Positions 10,880 to 21,539 of a stretch of DNA of 64,000 bases are shown in pieces. The notes under the pieces were generated by a model that made no database searches, was not told the origin of the DNA, and saw nothing but the letters and a program-made list of their open reading frames with translations. The first letter of the stretch is position 1. Each line of letters begins with the position of its first letter. The position numbers and the translations under genes were made by a program. The stretch is from contig CM048845.1 of NCBI GenBank assembly GCA_026545225.1, positions 18,011,001 to 18,075,000 of the forward strand, written 5' to 3'. Source of the DNA: Cornus controversa (lineage: Eukaryota; Streptophyta; Magnoliopsida; Cornales; Cornaceae).

Positions 10880-12715
10880 TGAAAAATCACTGGTTCAGAT
10901 GGCTACTCATCTCTTTTCTTCAAGAAAAGTTGGCCTCTGATTGGCTCTGATATAACATGGGCCATCAAGGATTTCTTCTCTTCAAGGAAGATGCTTAAGC
11001 AAATTAATTCCACTCTAATTGCTCTCATTCCCAAGATTCAGAATGCCTCCACAGTGCATGACTTCAGACCAATTGCTTGCTGCAATACCTTATATAAGTG
11101 CATCTTCAAGCTCCTGCAAATAAGATTAAGCCTATTCTCCCTTCACTCATCAATCATTCACAATCAGCTTTCATCAAGTCAAGGAGAATTGCAGGTAACA
11201 TTTTCTTAGCTCAGGAACTATTTAGAGGCTACCACAAGCATTCCAAACCCCCTAGATGTGCTGTTAAAATTGACTTAAGGAAGGAATTTGATAACCTTGG
11301 TTGGGACTTCATTCTGGAGTGCCTCAAATTGATGGGATTTCCCATTACCTTCATCAAATGGATTGAGCTTTGCATCACTATGCCAACCTTCTCAATCTCA
11401 CTAAATGGAGAAAACCATGGATTCTTCAAAAGCTCTAGAGGGATTAGACAAGGTGATCCCTTATCACCCTTTCTTTTTGTCATAGCAATGGAAGTCTTTT
11501 CTCTCATTCTATCCAAACAAACCAATAACAACCCAAACTTTGTCTACAACTGGAGATGTAAACCAATTACATTAACCAATCTCATCTTTGATGATGACCT
11601 ACTATTCTTCAACCATGGTAACATCCCTGCTATAAAAGTTCTCAAAGAGGGATTGACATTTTTTGCTTACTATCAAGCTTGTCTGCCAATTATATGAAAA
11701 GTCATGTATACTTTTCTAGTGTTCCTGGTGCAACACAACTAGCTATAACAGACATGTTGCAATTTAACATTGGGACATTACCATTCACTTACCGGGTGTC
11801 CCATTAATCTCCTCAGCTCTATCTTATACTAATTATAACTCTTTAATTGACAAAATCTCAAGGAGAATTTCTTATTGGACTAGCGGGAGTCTTTCATTTG
11901 TTGGTAAAGTCCAACTTTGTAAATCAATTCTCTACAGCATACAGTTATACTGGATGAATATCTTCCTCCTACCCAAAAAAGTAATTGCAAAAATCAATTT
12001 ACTCTTCAGAGCATTCTTATGGTCACACAATGAGAATTCATTGAAATACTACAAGGTTGCATGGGCTAAAGTTTGCACTCCAAAATCAAGTGGTGGTCTT
12101 GGCTTTCTTTCACTATCCTCACTCAACAAAGAAGCTATGACCAAACATATATGGTTTCTGTTCAAGCACCAAAACAATTTATAGGCTAAATGGATCAATG
12201 ATGTCATCTTGAAGGGGAAAAAATTTTAGGAGATCAATATCCCATCCAATTGCTTATGGTCATTAAGAAAATTACTCCAGTTGATAGGTCTGGCAAAGCC
12301 TTTTTTATCTGTCAAAATTGGAAATGGGGAAACCACCTCTTTCTGGTTTGATTCTTGGCTAGAATGTAATCCTCTTGAAAAGAAAGTTACTCATTTAATT
12401 ACTCTTACCACTGTAATAGGCAGGTACACCAAGGTAGGTTCATTAATGAATGAAGATCATTGGTACATGTCTTCAAATCTACAAAGAATGTTGCCTGAAC
12501 TCAGGAATTCATTAACTCTACCACCAATCAACACAAATCACCCTGACACCTTCCTATAGCTAAACCTTAAATCTTTTTCACTTCAACTAACCTTGGAAAC
12601 CATCTCCCCTCCACCACCATCTTTGAATTGGACACATTTGATATGGACCAACCCCCACAAACCCAGGCACAACTTTATCTTATGGTGCACTTGGCAAACT
12701 CTCAACACTTGACAG
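10880..12715 (+). pseudogene. L1-type LINE ORF2 fragment (RT and zinc-binding part)
   Basis: Remnant of a plant L1-type reverse transcriptase. In order: a degenerate start of the RT domain (GSDGYSSLFFKKSWP), ALIPKIQ and DFRPIACC, then after a frameshift near 11150 the palm motifs KIDLRKEFDNLGW, RGIRQGDPLSPFLF and the catalytic motif as LIFDDDLLFF, where FADD would be normal. Further frameshifts precede the thumb region (AWAKVCTPKSSGGLGF, from 11954) and a WFDSWL connector (12281-12559). Near 12640-12700 comes the start of the zinc-binding RT-associated domain (HNFILWCTWQ). It has lost the endonuclease half and its 3' end and cannot encode a working protein. Confidence 0.88.
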
Positions 12716-13420
12716 CCCATGTATGTCCAAAAAATAACCCCTAATGCCTATTGCTTGTGCCTTGCAGTTGCAAAATCACACAACCATGAAATACCCCCTA
12801 CAAAATTTCCTGCATGAGGTGGCTAGTCTCACACATAAAACGTAAGGGATACTTGCAACTGATAGCAAACAAGCATAGAATACAAGAACAAAAAAAAAAG
12901 AATCTTAAATACTGAAAGGAAAGTCTAACTGAAATAATAAATAACGTTAAATAAATATAATAACAATCTAAACGTTACAACTTGAAAATTCTGTAACTCA
13001 AGGACCCCATAAATAAAAATATCAAAAGTAAATACTGTTCTAGAAAGAATTTAAGTCCCTACACTGAAGTCTAGTAAGGAATAGATAGCTGCCACACTCT
13101 AGAAACTCCATGCTCTAACCTCGAGGTGGAAACTACCTGGGACTTGAAATATCAACAAAGTGGGTTAAACCCACGAGCAAGTTACCTCTACTACCACCCA
13201 ATCAGAGAACCGGTAAACAAACCCTCTATATGAGGACAATAAAAACATATAGATATAATTATACCGTTTAGTCATTTAATCAACTATTTCAGAAATAATA
13301 AGAACTATGTTCTGAACCAACCCACCCATTATCACAATAAAGGTAGAAAAATTTCTAAGTTCAAGCCATAGACAATCCTAGGGTTTTCACAGATCTTTGA
13401 TAAAAAACACTCCAAGAAAT
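12716..13420. other. Unassigned stretch between LINE and Tat relics
   Basis: No coding or terminal-repeat signal recognised. It begins exactly where LINE homology stops and ends where Tat gag homology starts, so it may be part of an insertion or of the degraded 5' region of the Tat element. Confidence 0.4.
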
Positions 13421-14190
13421 ATGGGAGATCTAAACTTCCAGGCTCAGAAGTACTTGAGAATAGAAGATGATGAAGCTGCCAGGAAACAACAATCAACTTT
13501 AATCACTGTTAGACAGTAGACAAAGAGCCAGGTCACTAAGGTGAAACTGCCCTGAGTTGCTCTGTCATCTATTAAAGAGCCAGTAAAAAAGCAAAGGGTC
13601 GAAGGGAAGATCACTCCACTAAAAGTATCCCTGGCCAGGCTTTATTATGAGAACAAAAACAAAGGGATTTTTCATTCATCTCTGGCTATCAGGCAACCCC
13701 TAGAACAAAGGGATAAGAACAAGCATTGTTTGCTCTAGAGTGACTTTGGCCACACTACTAATAAATGCAGAAGATTAAGATAACAAGTAGAGGCTCTGAT
13801 CGCCAAAGGTGGCCTATCAGAGTATATCCATCATGAAGAGCAAGCCAAACCTTATGATTAGCCTCAGCCGAAGTCGAACAGAAAGTAGAACCCTGCTCCA
13901 GTTCGGGTCATCAACGTTATTCATGGTCGACCGATATAAGATCAAGAAAACGAATCAAAAAAGCGATCACACCTAATGAGTGCCCTGAATGTGCAAAGGA
14001 TTGGGGAGGTTCACTCAGTACATAACCGTTCAGCTAAAGTATCGATCGTCTTCACAGATGAAGACATGAGCAAGATCCAAACACCCCACAAAGATTCGCT
14101 GGTGATTAGCCTCATCGTTTCCAATTGTAAAGTAAAAAGGGTCTTGGTTGATACTGGGAGGAGCGCAAATGTTCTAACCTTATAGGATTT
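13421..14190 (+). pseudogene. Tat gag C-terminus and protease
   Basis: From 13421 the frame reads AQKYLRIEDDEAARKQ, a Tat gag motif. A degenerate zinc knuckle (DFGHTTNKCRRLR, lacking the first Cys pair) and the gag-protease linker (VRVINVIHGRPI) follow, and MSALNVQRIGEVHSV at 13976 is in the same frame. The protease portion has FTDEDMSKIQTPHKD, DSLVISLIVSN and the active site VLVDTGRSANVL, where Arg replaces the usual Gly or Ser after DTG. At least three nonsense codons interrupt gag. Confidence 0.85.
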
Positions 14191-14199
14191 CCAACAGAT

Positions 14200-15475
14200 G
14201 GGCCAAGAGGTATAACGTATTAATCCAACTGTTGAGTCGCTGATAGGGTTCGATGGTAGACAAGTCATCCCGACTGGGGTAGTAGAACTCCCAGTGACAG
14301 CAACAGCCAGAACCCTGATTGAATCTTTTATTATTGTTGATTTCAACTCTTCATATAATATGATAATGCGAAGAGGTTGGATACATAGAATGCAAGAAAT
14401 TCCATCAACATTTCACCAGCTAATGAGATATATAGCACCAAATGGAAGGGATACGATCAATATCCTGAGAGACCAAGTGGATACTTAAAAATGCTATGCT
14501 CTCGCACTAAAAGGGAAGATTGTGAGGGATGATCTGACCAAATAGTAATTACAGAAACCTCTGCCGAAGAACATTCTAGAAGAGCAAGAGAAATACAGGC
14601 TAATTGAAGAGCCGCTCAAGACAGTCGAGGTCATCCTCGGGAAAGATCCTACAAACCTTGGGACTTCTCTGAGCAAAGAAGAAAGAACGCAGTTAATACA
14701 GTTACTAAAATAAAATGCAGATGTCTTCGCATGGGATCACCCATCAATGTCGTGCTATACACTCAATGTCAACCTAAACCACCCACCTATTAAGCAAAGG
14801 CAGAGATGATTCGCTCCAGAAAAGAATCAAATCATAGCTGCAGAGGTAGATCGGCTTCTCCAAACTGGCTTGATCAAAGAAGTGCAATTTTTTGGATTGG
14901 CTCTCCAATATGGTAGTGGTGCAGAAAAAGAATGGCAAGTGGCGAATCTGTATAGATTTCACCAACTTGAACAAAGCTTTCCTTAAGGATAGTTTTCCTC
15001 CTCCAAAGATTGATCAAATGGTTGATGTCACAACTGGGTACGAACGATTGACGTTTCACGATGCATACTCTGGATACAATCAAATTCTGATGAATCCTGA
15101 TGATGAAGGATAAATGTATTTTATCACCAAGAAGGGAATATATTGCTATAAGGTGATGTCATTCGGACTAAAGAATACCAGTGCAACCTACTAGCCCCTA
15201 ATTAACATTTTTTTTAAAAATATGATAGGCTGAATGGCCGAAGCATGCATAGATGACATGGTGGTAAAATGCCTTAGAAAGGAAGATCACATATAGCATC
15301 TGCAAAAGGTTTTTGACACTCTACGAGACCATAACATGAAGTTAAAACCTTCGAAGGGTTCCTTCAGGACAATTCTTGGGGAACATTGTTAACTGAATGG
15401 GAATAGAAGCAAGTCCAGTCCATGTGAAAAACTCTTCTTCAGACTGAGGAACCAAAGACTCCCTAGGATGTTTAG
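14200..15475 (+). pseudogene. Tat reverse transcriptase domain
   Basis: The linker after protease (TARTLIESFIIVDFNSSYN) is followed by NADVFAWDHPSM near 14715, the classic entry to Ty3/gypsy RT. A frameshift at the T-run near 14889 precedes the fingers and palm, with KKNGKWRICIDFTNLNK, DSFPPPKIDQMVD and DAYSGYNQI (14892-15113). A nonsense codon then leads to FITKKGIYCYKVMSFGLK. The catalytic box is ACIDDMVVK at about 15240, keeping both Asp but with Cys in place of Tyr or Phe. Later parts (FDTLRDHNMKLKPSK) remain recognisable. It is inactive because of stops and frameshifts. Confidence 0.88.
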
Positions 15476-15479
15476 ATCC

Positions 15480-16130
15480 TAGCAGGACGCATCGCTGCTT
15501 TGAGTAGATTTATCTCTCGACTTTCTAACAAATGCAAGTCCTTTTTCGACACCATCAGAATGAGGGGTAAAGGAGTATGGGGAACTAAATAGAACGAGGC
15601 CCTGGAAAAACTTAAACAGTACTTTATCCAATTATCGACGCTTTCAGCGCCTACTGCAGGAGAGCCTTTGTCTTGTAGTATCCCGAACAATAACAAGTAG
15701 GATCAGGCATCGACATAGAAATCCAAACTCCTAACAGAACTACTCTATAGTAAGTGATCCATCTAGAGTTTCCTACATCAAATAATGAAGCTGAGTACGA
15801 AGCCTTATTAGTAGGACTAAGGCTAGCAAAGACACTCCAGGTAAAAAGTCTGCAAGTTTTTAGTGGCTCTCAACTAATTGTGAAACAGATCAGTGGGGAT
15901 TACTTCCCAAAAGATGACCACATGAAAGCCTATAAAGACTTGGTAGAAAGAGAGCTCAGAGAATTCAACCAAGTCAAGGTTTCTCAAATCCCAATGGACA
16001 AAAACCTGGAAGCTGATAAGCTAGCGAGTTTGGCTTCAGCAGCATGGCCAGACTTGATCAGGATAGTACCGATTGACACCTTGCAAGTGCCTAGTATTTA
16101 TTCCCATAAAGAAATATTACTTTTTGCAAA
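15480..16130 (+). pseudogene. Tat RNase H domain
   Basis: The connection domain (IAALSRFISRLSNKC) is degenerate and broken by stops. From 15754 the RNase H reads openly: TSNNEAEYEALLVGLRLAK contains the catalytic Glu motif, followed by SGSQLIVKQISGDY, where the usual catalytic Asp before SQL is Gly, and then the C-terminal Asp region (NLEADKLASLASA). Specific loss of the middle catalytic residue means this copy could not cut RNA even if translated. The same open frame runs on toward integrase to 16404. Confidence 0.86.
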
Positions 16131-17325
16131 CCAACCCAGTTGGATGGATCCCATAAAGGCTTATCTCATTAGTGAAATCTTGCCAACATCAAAAGAAAAA
16201 GCAAGGAAGGTCAGAATGAATTCATCAAGATATGCAATGATCAACGGACATCTTTATAAAAGGTCATTCTCGAGGCCACACTTGAGGTGTGTTGCACCAT
16301 CAGAAGAAAAAGAAATACTCTCTAAAATTTATGAGGCTGTATATGAAAATCATTCAGAAGGGCGATCGCTGGCTCATAAAGCAATTACCCAGGGGTATTT
16401 CTAGCCATACATGGCTCGAGATGCCGAAAAGCATACTAGAAGATGTGACAAATGCCATCGATATGCAAGGATACCCTATCAGCCCCCCAAAGATTTAACC
16501 ACTATGGCCAGCCCTTGACCATTTGGAAAGTGGGGAATGGATTCAATTGGACCACTCCCTAAAGCCACCAACAATAAGAAGTACCTCATGTTAGCTATAG
16601 ACTATTTCACAAAGTGGGTTAAGGCAGAAGCCCATGCAACGATCACTCACGTAAAAGTAAAAAGATTCATCTGCAGCAACATTATTTGCCGATTCAGTTT
16701 GCGAGAATCCATTATCATGGATAATGCCAAAAACTTCAACAATCGGCCAATACAAAAGTTCTTCAAAGAATATGGGATCAATTAGAAATTCTCCTCGAGA
16801 TCATATCTATAAGGGAACCGCCAAATGAAAATAACCAATAGGACCATCTTTGAATGCATTCGAAAAAAATTAGAAGCTCGAAAGGGTAAATGGATGGACG
16901 AGCTATCCAAAGTGTTCTAGGCTTACAGAACGACACCCAAGCGATCGACCAAAGAAAGTCCGTTCTGTCAAGCCTATAGATCCGAATCAGTGATACCAAC
17001 TGAGCTGTCTATCCCAAGGATCAGATTGGAATTGCTAGAAAAGGAGGCAACTCAAATCAGACTCGCATTAGATCAGAGGATGGTCAAAAATAGTTATGAC
17101 AAAAAGGTGAAGCACCGAACGTTTGGTGTGGAAAACTGGGTATTAAGAAAAGTCACCGAAAACACAAAAGAACTTAATGCTGAAAAGTTCAGGGCAAATT
17201 GGGAAGGTCCATATGAAGTCACTAAAGTGATTGGAAAGGGTGCATATAAGCTTCGCAGAGTTAGCGACGCCGAGTCAAATCGCAAGCCTTGGAATGTAAC
17301 TCATTTAAGGAGGTACTATGATTAA
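16131..17325 (+). pseudogene. Tat integrase
   Basis: Zinc-binding HHCC module with NHSEGRSLAHKA and, past a TAG at 16402-16404, RCDKCHRYA. The catalytic core has GMDSIGPLPKA at 16534 (first Asp) and SIIMDNAKNF (second Asp). Further stops occur at 16783-16785 and 16918-16920, then RTTPKRSTKESPF. The C-terminal part is open from 16990 to TAA 17325: DKKVKHRTFGVENWVLRK, WEGPYEVTKVIGKGAYKL and NVTHLRRYYD. This end is typical of the Tat lineage and closes pol. Confidence 0.9.
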
Positions 17326-17455
17326 GTTTTAGTATATTAAAATTATATTCTTCTTTTTGGGCAATATAGCCCATGCTTTTATGATAATAGGAAAGTTTCT
17401 TAATATAAAGTACATTTTTTTAAATATTTCACTGTCAAAAAGAAGAATGGACTTG

Positions 17456-17583
17456 GTCCCACATTGAGGGAAAAGCTCTATACTTTGTGATAAATAAAGA
17501 GTAAAATAAAACTCGAAAGTTGTGGCAAGACATGGGCACTATGCAAAAAGATATGCATAGTGCAAATGTCTTGCTAGTTTTTT
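17456..17583 (+). ncRNA. Candidate Pol III-type hairpin RNA unit 1
   Basis: Seen: GTCCCACATTG at 17456-17466 (10 of 11 match to the plant snRNA upstream element RTCCCACATCG), 22 bases, then TATA-like GATAAATA at 17489-17496. The hairpin starts 34 bases after the TATA start. Outer stem TGGCAAGACAT (17523-17533) pairs with ATGTCTTGCTA (17566-17576). Inner stem GCACTATGCA (17536-17545) pairs with TGCATAGTGC (17554-17563) around an 8-base loop. TTTTTT at 17578-17583 could end Pol III transcription. A predicted RNA of about 65 bases is inference. Confidence 0.5.
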
Positions 17584-17828
17584 ACCTTCAAAATGGTCAG
17601 TTATTGAAACAATTAATTGCTAATTTACAAAGGCTAGAGGTCAATTTATTTGAAGAGATTTTAAGTTCAAACTCAGTATATTAAAGCTTAGAGTTTAAAT
17701 TTTGGTAATATAGCCTTCATTTTGTCTATGAAATAGGAAAGTATTCTTAAGATTTATGCCATGATTGACCTCAAGAGTAATGAGAGTCCCTTTCAAATCA
17801 TTCATTGACAAAAGGTGGAATGGGCATG

Positions 17829-17957
17829 GTTCCACACTAGAGAAAAAGTTTCATGCTTTATTATAAATAAAGAATAAAGTCAAACTCAAAAGTCACGGTA
17901 AGACATGGGCATTGCTCAAGGAGAAATGAGCAATGCCAATGTCTTACCGAACTTTTT
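17829..17957 (+). ncRNA. Candidate Pol III-type hairpin RNA unit 2
   Basis: Seen: degenerate upstream box GTTCCACACTA (17829-17839), 22 bases, TATAAATA (17862-17869), hairpin start at 17896 (34 bases on). Outer stem CGGTAAGACAT pairs with ATGTCTTACCG (17939-17949), all Watson-Crick. A single G-A mismatch separates it from the inner stem GGCATTGCTCA, which pairs with TGAGCAATGCC around an 8-base loop. The T5 run is at 17953-17957. This has the best stem of the three (22 pairs) but the weakest upstream box. Confidence 0.5.
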
Positions 17958-18160
17958 AACTTATGAAATAGTCAATCGCTGAAACAATTGGACAAGGAGT
18001 ATGTAAAACCCCACAAAATTTAAACTTAGTATGTTGTGCTAGGAATTTAAATTTCAACAACATGACATTCACTTCCCCTAAATAATAGGGAAACATTGTT
18101 AAGATTTGTGCCAGGATTGGTCTTATAGATAAAGAGGGTTTCCTTTAAATATCCAGCATG

Positions 18161-18285
18161 GTCCCACATCGATGAAAAGTTTTTGTGCTTTGTTATAGAT
18201 AAAAGAAAAAAGATAAACTTAAAATTACGGTAAGGCAGGGCACTGCGCAAGATATGCGCAGTGCCACTCTCTTGTTGGGCTTTTT
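18161..18285 (+). ncRNA. Candidate Pol III-type hairpin RNA unit 3
   Basis: Seen: GTCCCACATCG (18161-18171), a perfect match to the plant snRNA upstream element, 22 bases, TATAGATA (18194-18201), hairpin start at 18228 (34 bases on). Outer stem CGGTAAGGCAG pairs with CTCTCTTGTTG (18267-18277) with four G-U pairs and one C-C mismatch. Inner stem GGCACTGCGCA (18239-18249) pairs perfectly with TGCGCAGTGCC (18255-18265) around a 5-base loop. The T5 run is at 18281-18285. Confidence 0.5.
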
Positions 18286-18314
18286 AACTTACGAAATAAT
18301 CAATTATCTACCAA

Positions 18315-18800
18315 AAAATGTATAGGCATTGAGCCCACAAAAGCTAAGACCTCAAGGGGCGATCGTTTACCCAAAAAAGGCAACTGGCATTATAAGTCGA
18401 TTGCCTAAAAAGAAAAGAAAAAATAGGGCATTTGAGCCCACAAAAAGCTAAGGCCTCAAATGTCTGATTGCTTACCAAAAAGAAGCAGCTGACATTATAA
18501 GCCGATCGCCTAAAAAAAAAAAGAAAAAATAGGCATTGACCCACAAAAGCTAAGGCCTCAAGAGCCGATCACTTACAAAAAATAAAATAAATAGGCATTG
18601 AGCCCACAAAAGCTAAGGGCTCAATGGTCGGTCGCTTACCAAAAAGAGACAACTGGCGTTATAAGCCGATCGTCTAAAAAGAAAAGAAAAAATAGGCACT
18701 GAGCCCACTAAAGCTAAGGCCTCAATGACCGATCACTTATGAAAAAAAGCAGCTAACATCATAAGCCAATCACCTAAAGAAGAAAGGCTAAGACATCATG
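18315..18800 (+). repeat. Tandem array of about 100-base units
   Basis: Four to five imperfect copies of a unit starting TAGGCATTGAGCCCACAAAA, followed by GCTAAGGCCTCAA, a CGATCG-containing stretch, an ACTGGCATTATAAGCCGATC phrase and an A-rich linker. Starts fall near 18322, 18424, 18530, 18592 and 18689, so unit length varies. A degenerate tail continues to about 18880. Such arrays between pol and the 3' LTR are common in Tat elements. Confidence 0.85.
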
Positions 18801-18879
18801 TGCTGATTACTTAAAACGTAGGCCTTAAGGTTACTCAGTAAATCGAAGCCAAGGCATCATGTGCCGAATGCTGATCATT

Positions 18880-19590
18880 CACATTAAAATCCCAAATGAT
18901 AAACTAAACTGGGATAAAGTTTTTGTTTATTAAGAACGACCATGGCCTAAGTTGCTAAGTGTTTTTCTATTCTTATGATATTTATGGAGAAATACTGAAA
19001 TTTAACACAGTCAAATACTTAAAAGTTAAAAGCACGGAATGTTTGATATTCATTAGAAGTTGATTACAAAAGAAGGGGAACAGTACAACTATCCCTTAAA
19101 GCTCTAGATGAGCATTGCAAAAAAAAAAAGAAAAAATACAACTGTTACTTGGAGCTCTAATTGAGCATTACAAAAAGAGAGAGCAGAGAAGTCAATTTTG
19201 GGAGTTGCTCCATCCTCTTTGTTGAAGTCCCAATCGAAGGAGCCAACTATCACAATGTCCTTCTTAACATGCACCGGCACTTCAGGTGTGATCTAATCAG
19301 ACGAAAAAGGTGGAGAAGGAACGACAATTGGAGCAGCAAGGGCCAAAGCCAAGCAAGAACTCTTGAGAAAATTAGCAAACTTCTTCTCTGCATCACCAGG
19401 TTCAGGAATGCCATAGGTCCCGAATGCTTCAATCCCCTAATCAGCATCAAAGTCATCAGGATCTTGATAGTCATGTTCAGCCTCAGGCTTTTCACTCTGT
19501 TTGAACCCGTACCTAAAGCCATTAGTGATTTTCAGAGATGAAATCTTCAGGAAATGTTGATACATATCAAGTCTGCCATATTTGCAAAAT
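18880..19590. other. Untranslated part of the Tat element
   Basis: Contains a short local repeat (A-rich tract with GCTCTA(G/A)(A/T)TGAGCATT(G/A)CAAAAA at about 19100 and 19158) and then sequence that may be the decayed 3' end of the antisense ORF. No clear reading frame was found. Confidence 0.5.
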
Positions 19591-21231
19591 TAAAAAAGAG
19601 CCTGAAGTTCAGCAGCCTTTTGTTCGGCCTCCAGAGCCCTTTGCTCAAAATATAAAATCGCCTTTTGCTTCTCAATAATAGACTTGTTAAGGGACTTCAC
19701 CTCCCCTTCAAGGATTTCAGCCTTGCCCACCTTCAGCCATTTAACCTCTAGAGCTTTGCAGAGGGAAATAGTCATATATGCGCTCTGCATCACCACAAGT
19801 CAAGCAAAGTCAAAAAGGAAGGAAGTAAGGAAGATAAGAGTAAAGAAATAACAGAATGAACCTCCATGATATGAAGAGGAGAATTTGCCAGTTATTCATC
19901 TCTGTCAACTCCTTACTAGCAGAGCTCATCATGGGGAGGCCAGATCCCTTGGGCCAATGTCCCCAAAACATCATGGTTAAGTGCAGCACAATCCCCCACC
20001 GTTATAAACGAACCATCTGACTTTCTCAAGTTAAGAATCCACTGTTCGGTCAAACTGATGAATGACTCATCATCAGTAGTATTAGAAGGATCAGCCAAGA
20101 TCAAAGCGGAAGAGAAAAAACTCTGCCCCTTCAAGTGTCCGCCAGTTTCTGGCACTTGGATGAAGGGGCGACACCAATAGAAGACTTATTCTGATGAGAA
20201 GAGGCGGCCACAGACTTATGTCTATCTTGTTTGGCCTTTGACCTTCCTTCACTATTTTTAGCCTTGAGTTAGCCAGAAGCGGAAGATCCTCTCTTAGTTT
20301 TTGGTTTGGGCATCTCCATATTTGAGTCTAAAGATTGGTCTGAATCAATGTACAAGGTAAAAAATTCAATCAAAGCCTCAGCAGCGAGAGCTTAAAGCTT
20401 GGTGGGAGTCAAAAACTTCTTCACCGAAGGGCGAACGTCCCACACATTCTTCTTCAGGTAACTAATCCGATTGGTTGCACAGAAAAAGCAAATTTATATA
20501 AGAGAAGTAACAGAAAAAAATAAGTTATGAAAGTTCCCTAGGTCAACTAAAGGAGACTTGCCAGACAAAAGGGATCACAGCATCGCCGAACGCTTTGGGA
20601 ATAAAGAAGCACTGAGTAGCCTTAACGTTCCAAGCTCCCTTTACCATAACAAGATTTTCTTTCCATAACTTGTCAGAAATGGGGGCATTAACACAAATCT
20701 TTCTGTTATTGTTAGTGAACAAGTGATAACGGTTATCCTCTCACCTAACTCAATGGATGGAGTAATAAAAAAGAAGGTCATTCAAATCTAGGTTTAGTTT
20801 ATAACATGGTTCAGAGAAAGCAAACAAGAAACAATGTGAAAGAAATTAGGGTTTAATTGAAGAGGTGCAAGCCCCAGTTTGTAAAGAATGAAATTAAAGA
20901 AGGGATGAAGGGAAAATCTAAAAAATTTCAGGTGAGAAGCCGAGAAAAGAACGTCACCCTTTCCAACCCCTTCACCATTGTTATAGTCAAAATCTAAAGA
21001 ATAGCCCTCGGCCGCAACATGACTGGGGATCAAACATTCCCCTCGAATTTTCTCAATATCAACAAGTTGCCTAACCACAGGGATGCCATCCACTCTCCAG
21101 TCCGATGTGACAGTTTCTTCTATAGTAGTGGTGGGTTGGGCAGTTTCTATGATTTTAAGAGATGAACTAGACATAATGGTCTCTTGATTATCAGAATGAG
21201 TACAATCACTATCACTCATCGACATTGTAAA
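19590..21231 (-). pseudogene. Antisense ORF of the Tat element, gypsy-type transposon protein
   Basis: On the strand opposite pol. ATG at 21231 (MSMSDSDCTHSDNQ) starts a frame to TAA 20794-20796, with an acidic Ser-rich leader followed by GECLIPSHVAAEGYSLDFDY and FFNFILYKLGLAPLQLNPN. This is the pattern I associate with the 'putative gypsy type transposon' domain (PF04195), found on antisense ORFs of some Tat elements. Past the stop, homology-like text continues in pieces: NRYHLFTNNNRKICVNAPIS and WNVKATQCFFIPKAFGDAV (about 20735-20560), then LTEQWILNLRKSDGSF (19916-20155), then a charged coiled coil rich in Glu, Lys and Ala (19590-19796). Introns may account for some gaps, but in-frame stops show decay. 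Function of the family is unknown. Confidence 0.7.
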
Positions 21232-21539
21232 GAAAAAAACATAAATAAAGGAGTGAAAACTAACCTGTGAATGTGAACCGGTACCAAAAAACTTGAAAGA
21301 AATGAATCTAACGGAGAAGACAAATAGTTGCAGAAATTCTGTGGCTGAAAATAACAAAGTGTTAAGACAAAAAGCACAAATGAATCGTATAAGAGTCACT
21401 TACATGTTTTAGCACCATCGTTGGTACCTCAGCATTAATGAGGATTCTTGAGAGAAGCAAAAGGTTTAAGCTAACACCTTTAGAAATTCCCTCCAGTTTA
21501 GATAAGCTCATTCTGAAAGGAATTGGGGTCAAAGTGTAA

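Larger units (their letters stand above)
17345..18310 (+). repeat. Three tandem units of 330-370 bases after integrase
   Basis: Three diverged copies of one unit start near 17345, 17695 and 18040. Each has a GGCAATATAGCC-like opening and an AATAGGAAAG phrase. Each then has a TGGTCCCACAT box, a TATA-like box, a hairpin and a T run, and ends with a phrase like TCAATCGCTGAAACAATT. The offset between units is 373 then 331 bases, measured between hairpins. Distances inside the box-to-hairpin block are fixed, while the linkers vary. Confidence 0.85.

Noticed and set aside
17525..17583. Hairpin followed by T run as a bacterial-type terminator
   Set aside because: The setting is a plant retrotransposon; the upstream boxes and three-fold repetition favour a transcription unit instead.
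20794..21399. Start of the antisense ORF at 21399
   Set aside because: The first 56 residues are hydrophobic, Phe-rich and unlike the family; the Met at 21231 precedes the typical acidic Ser-rich leader.
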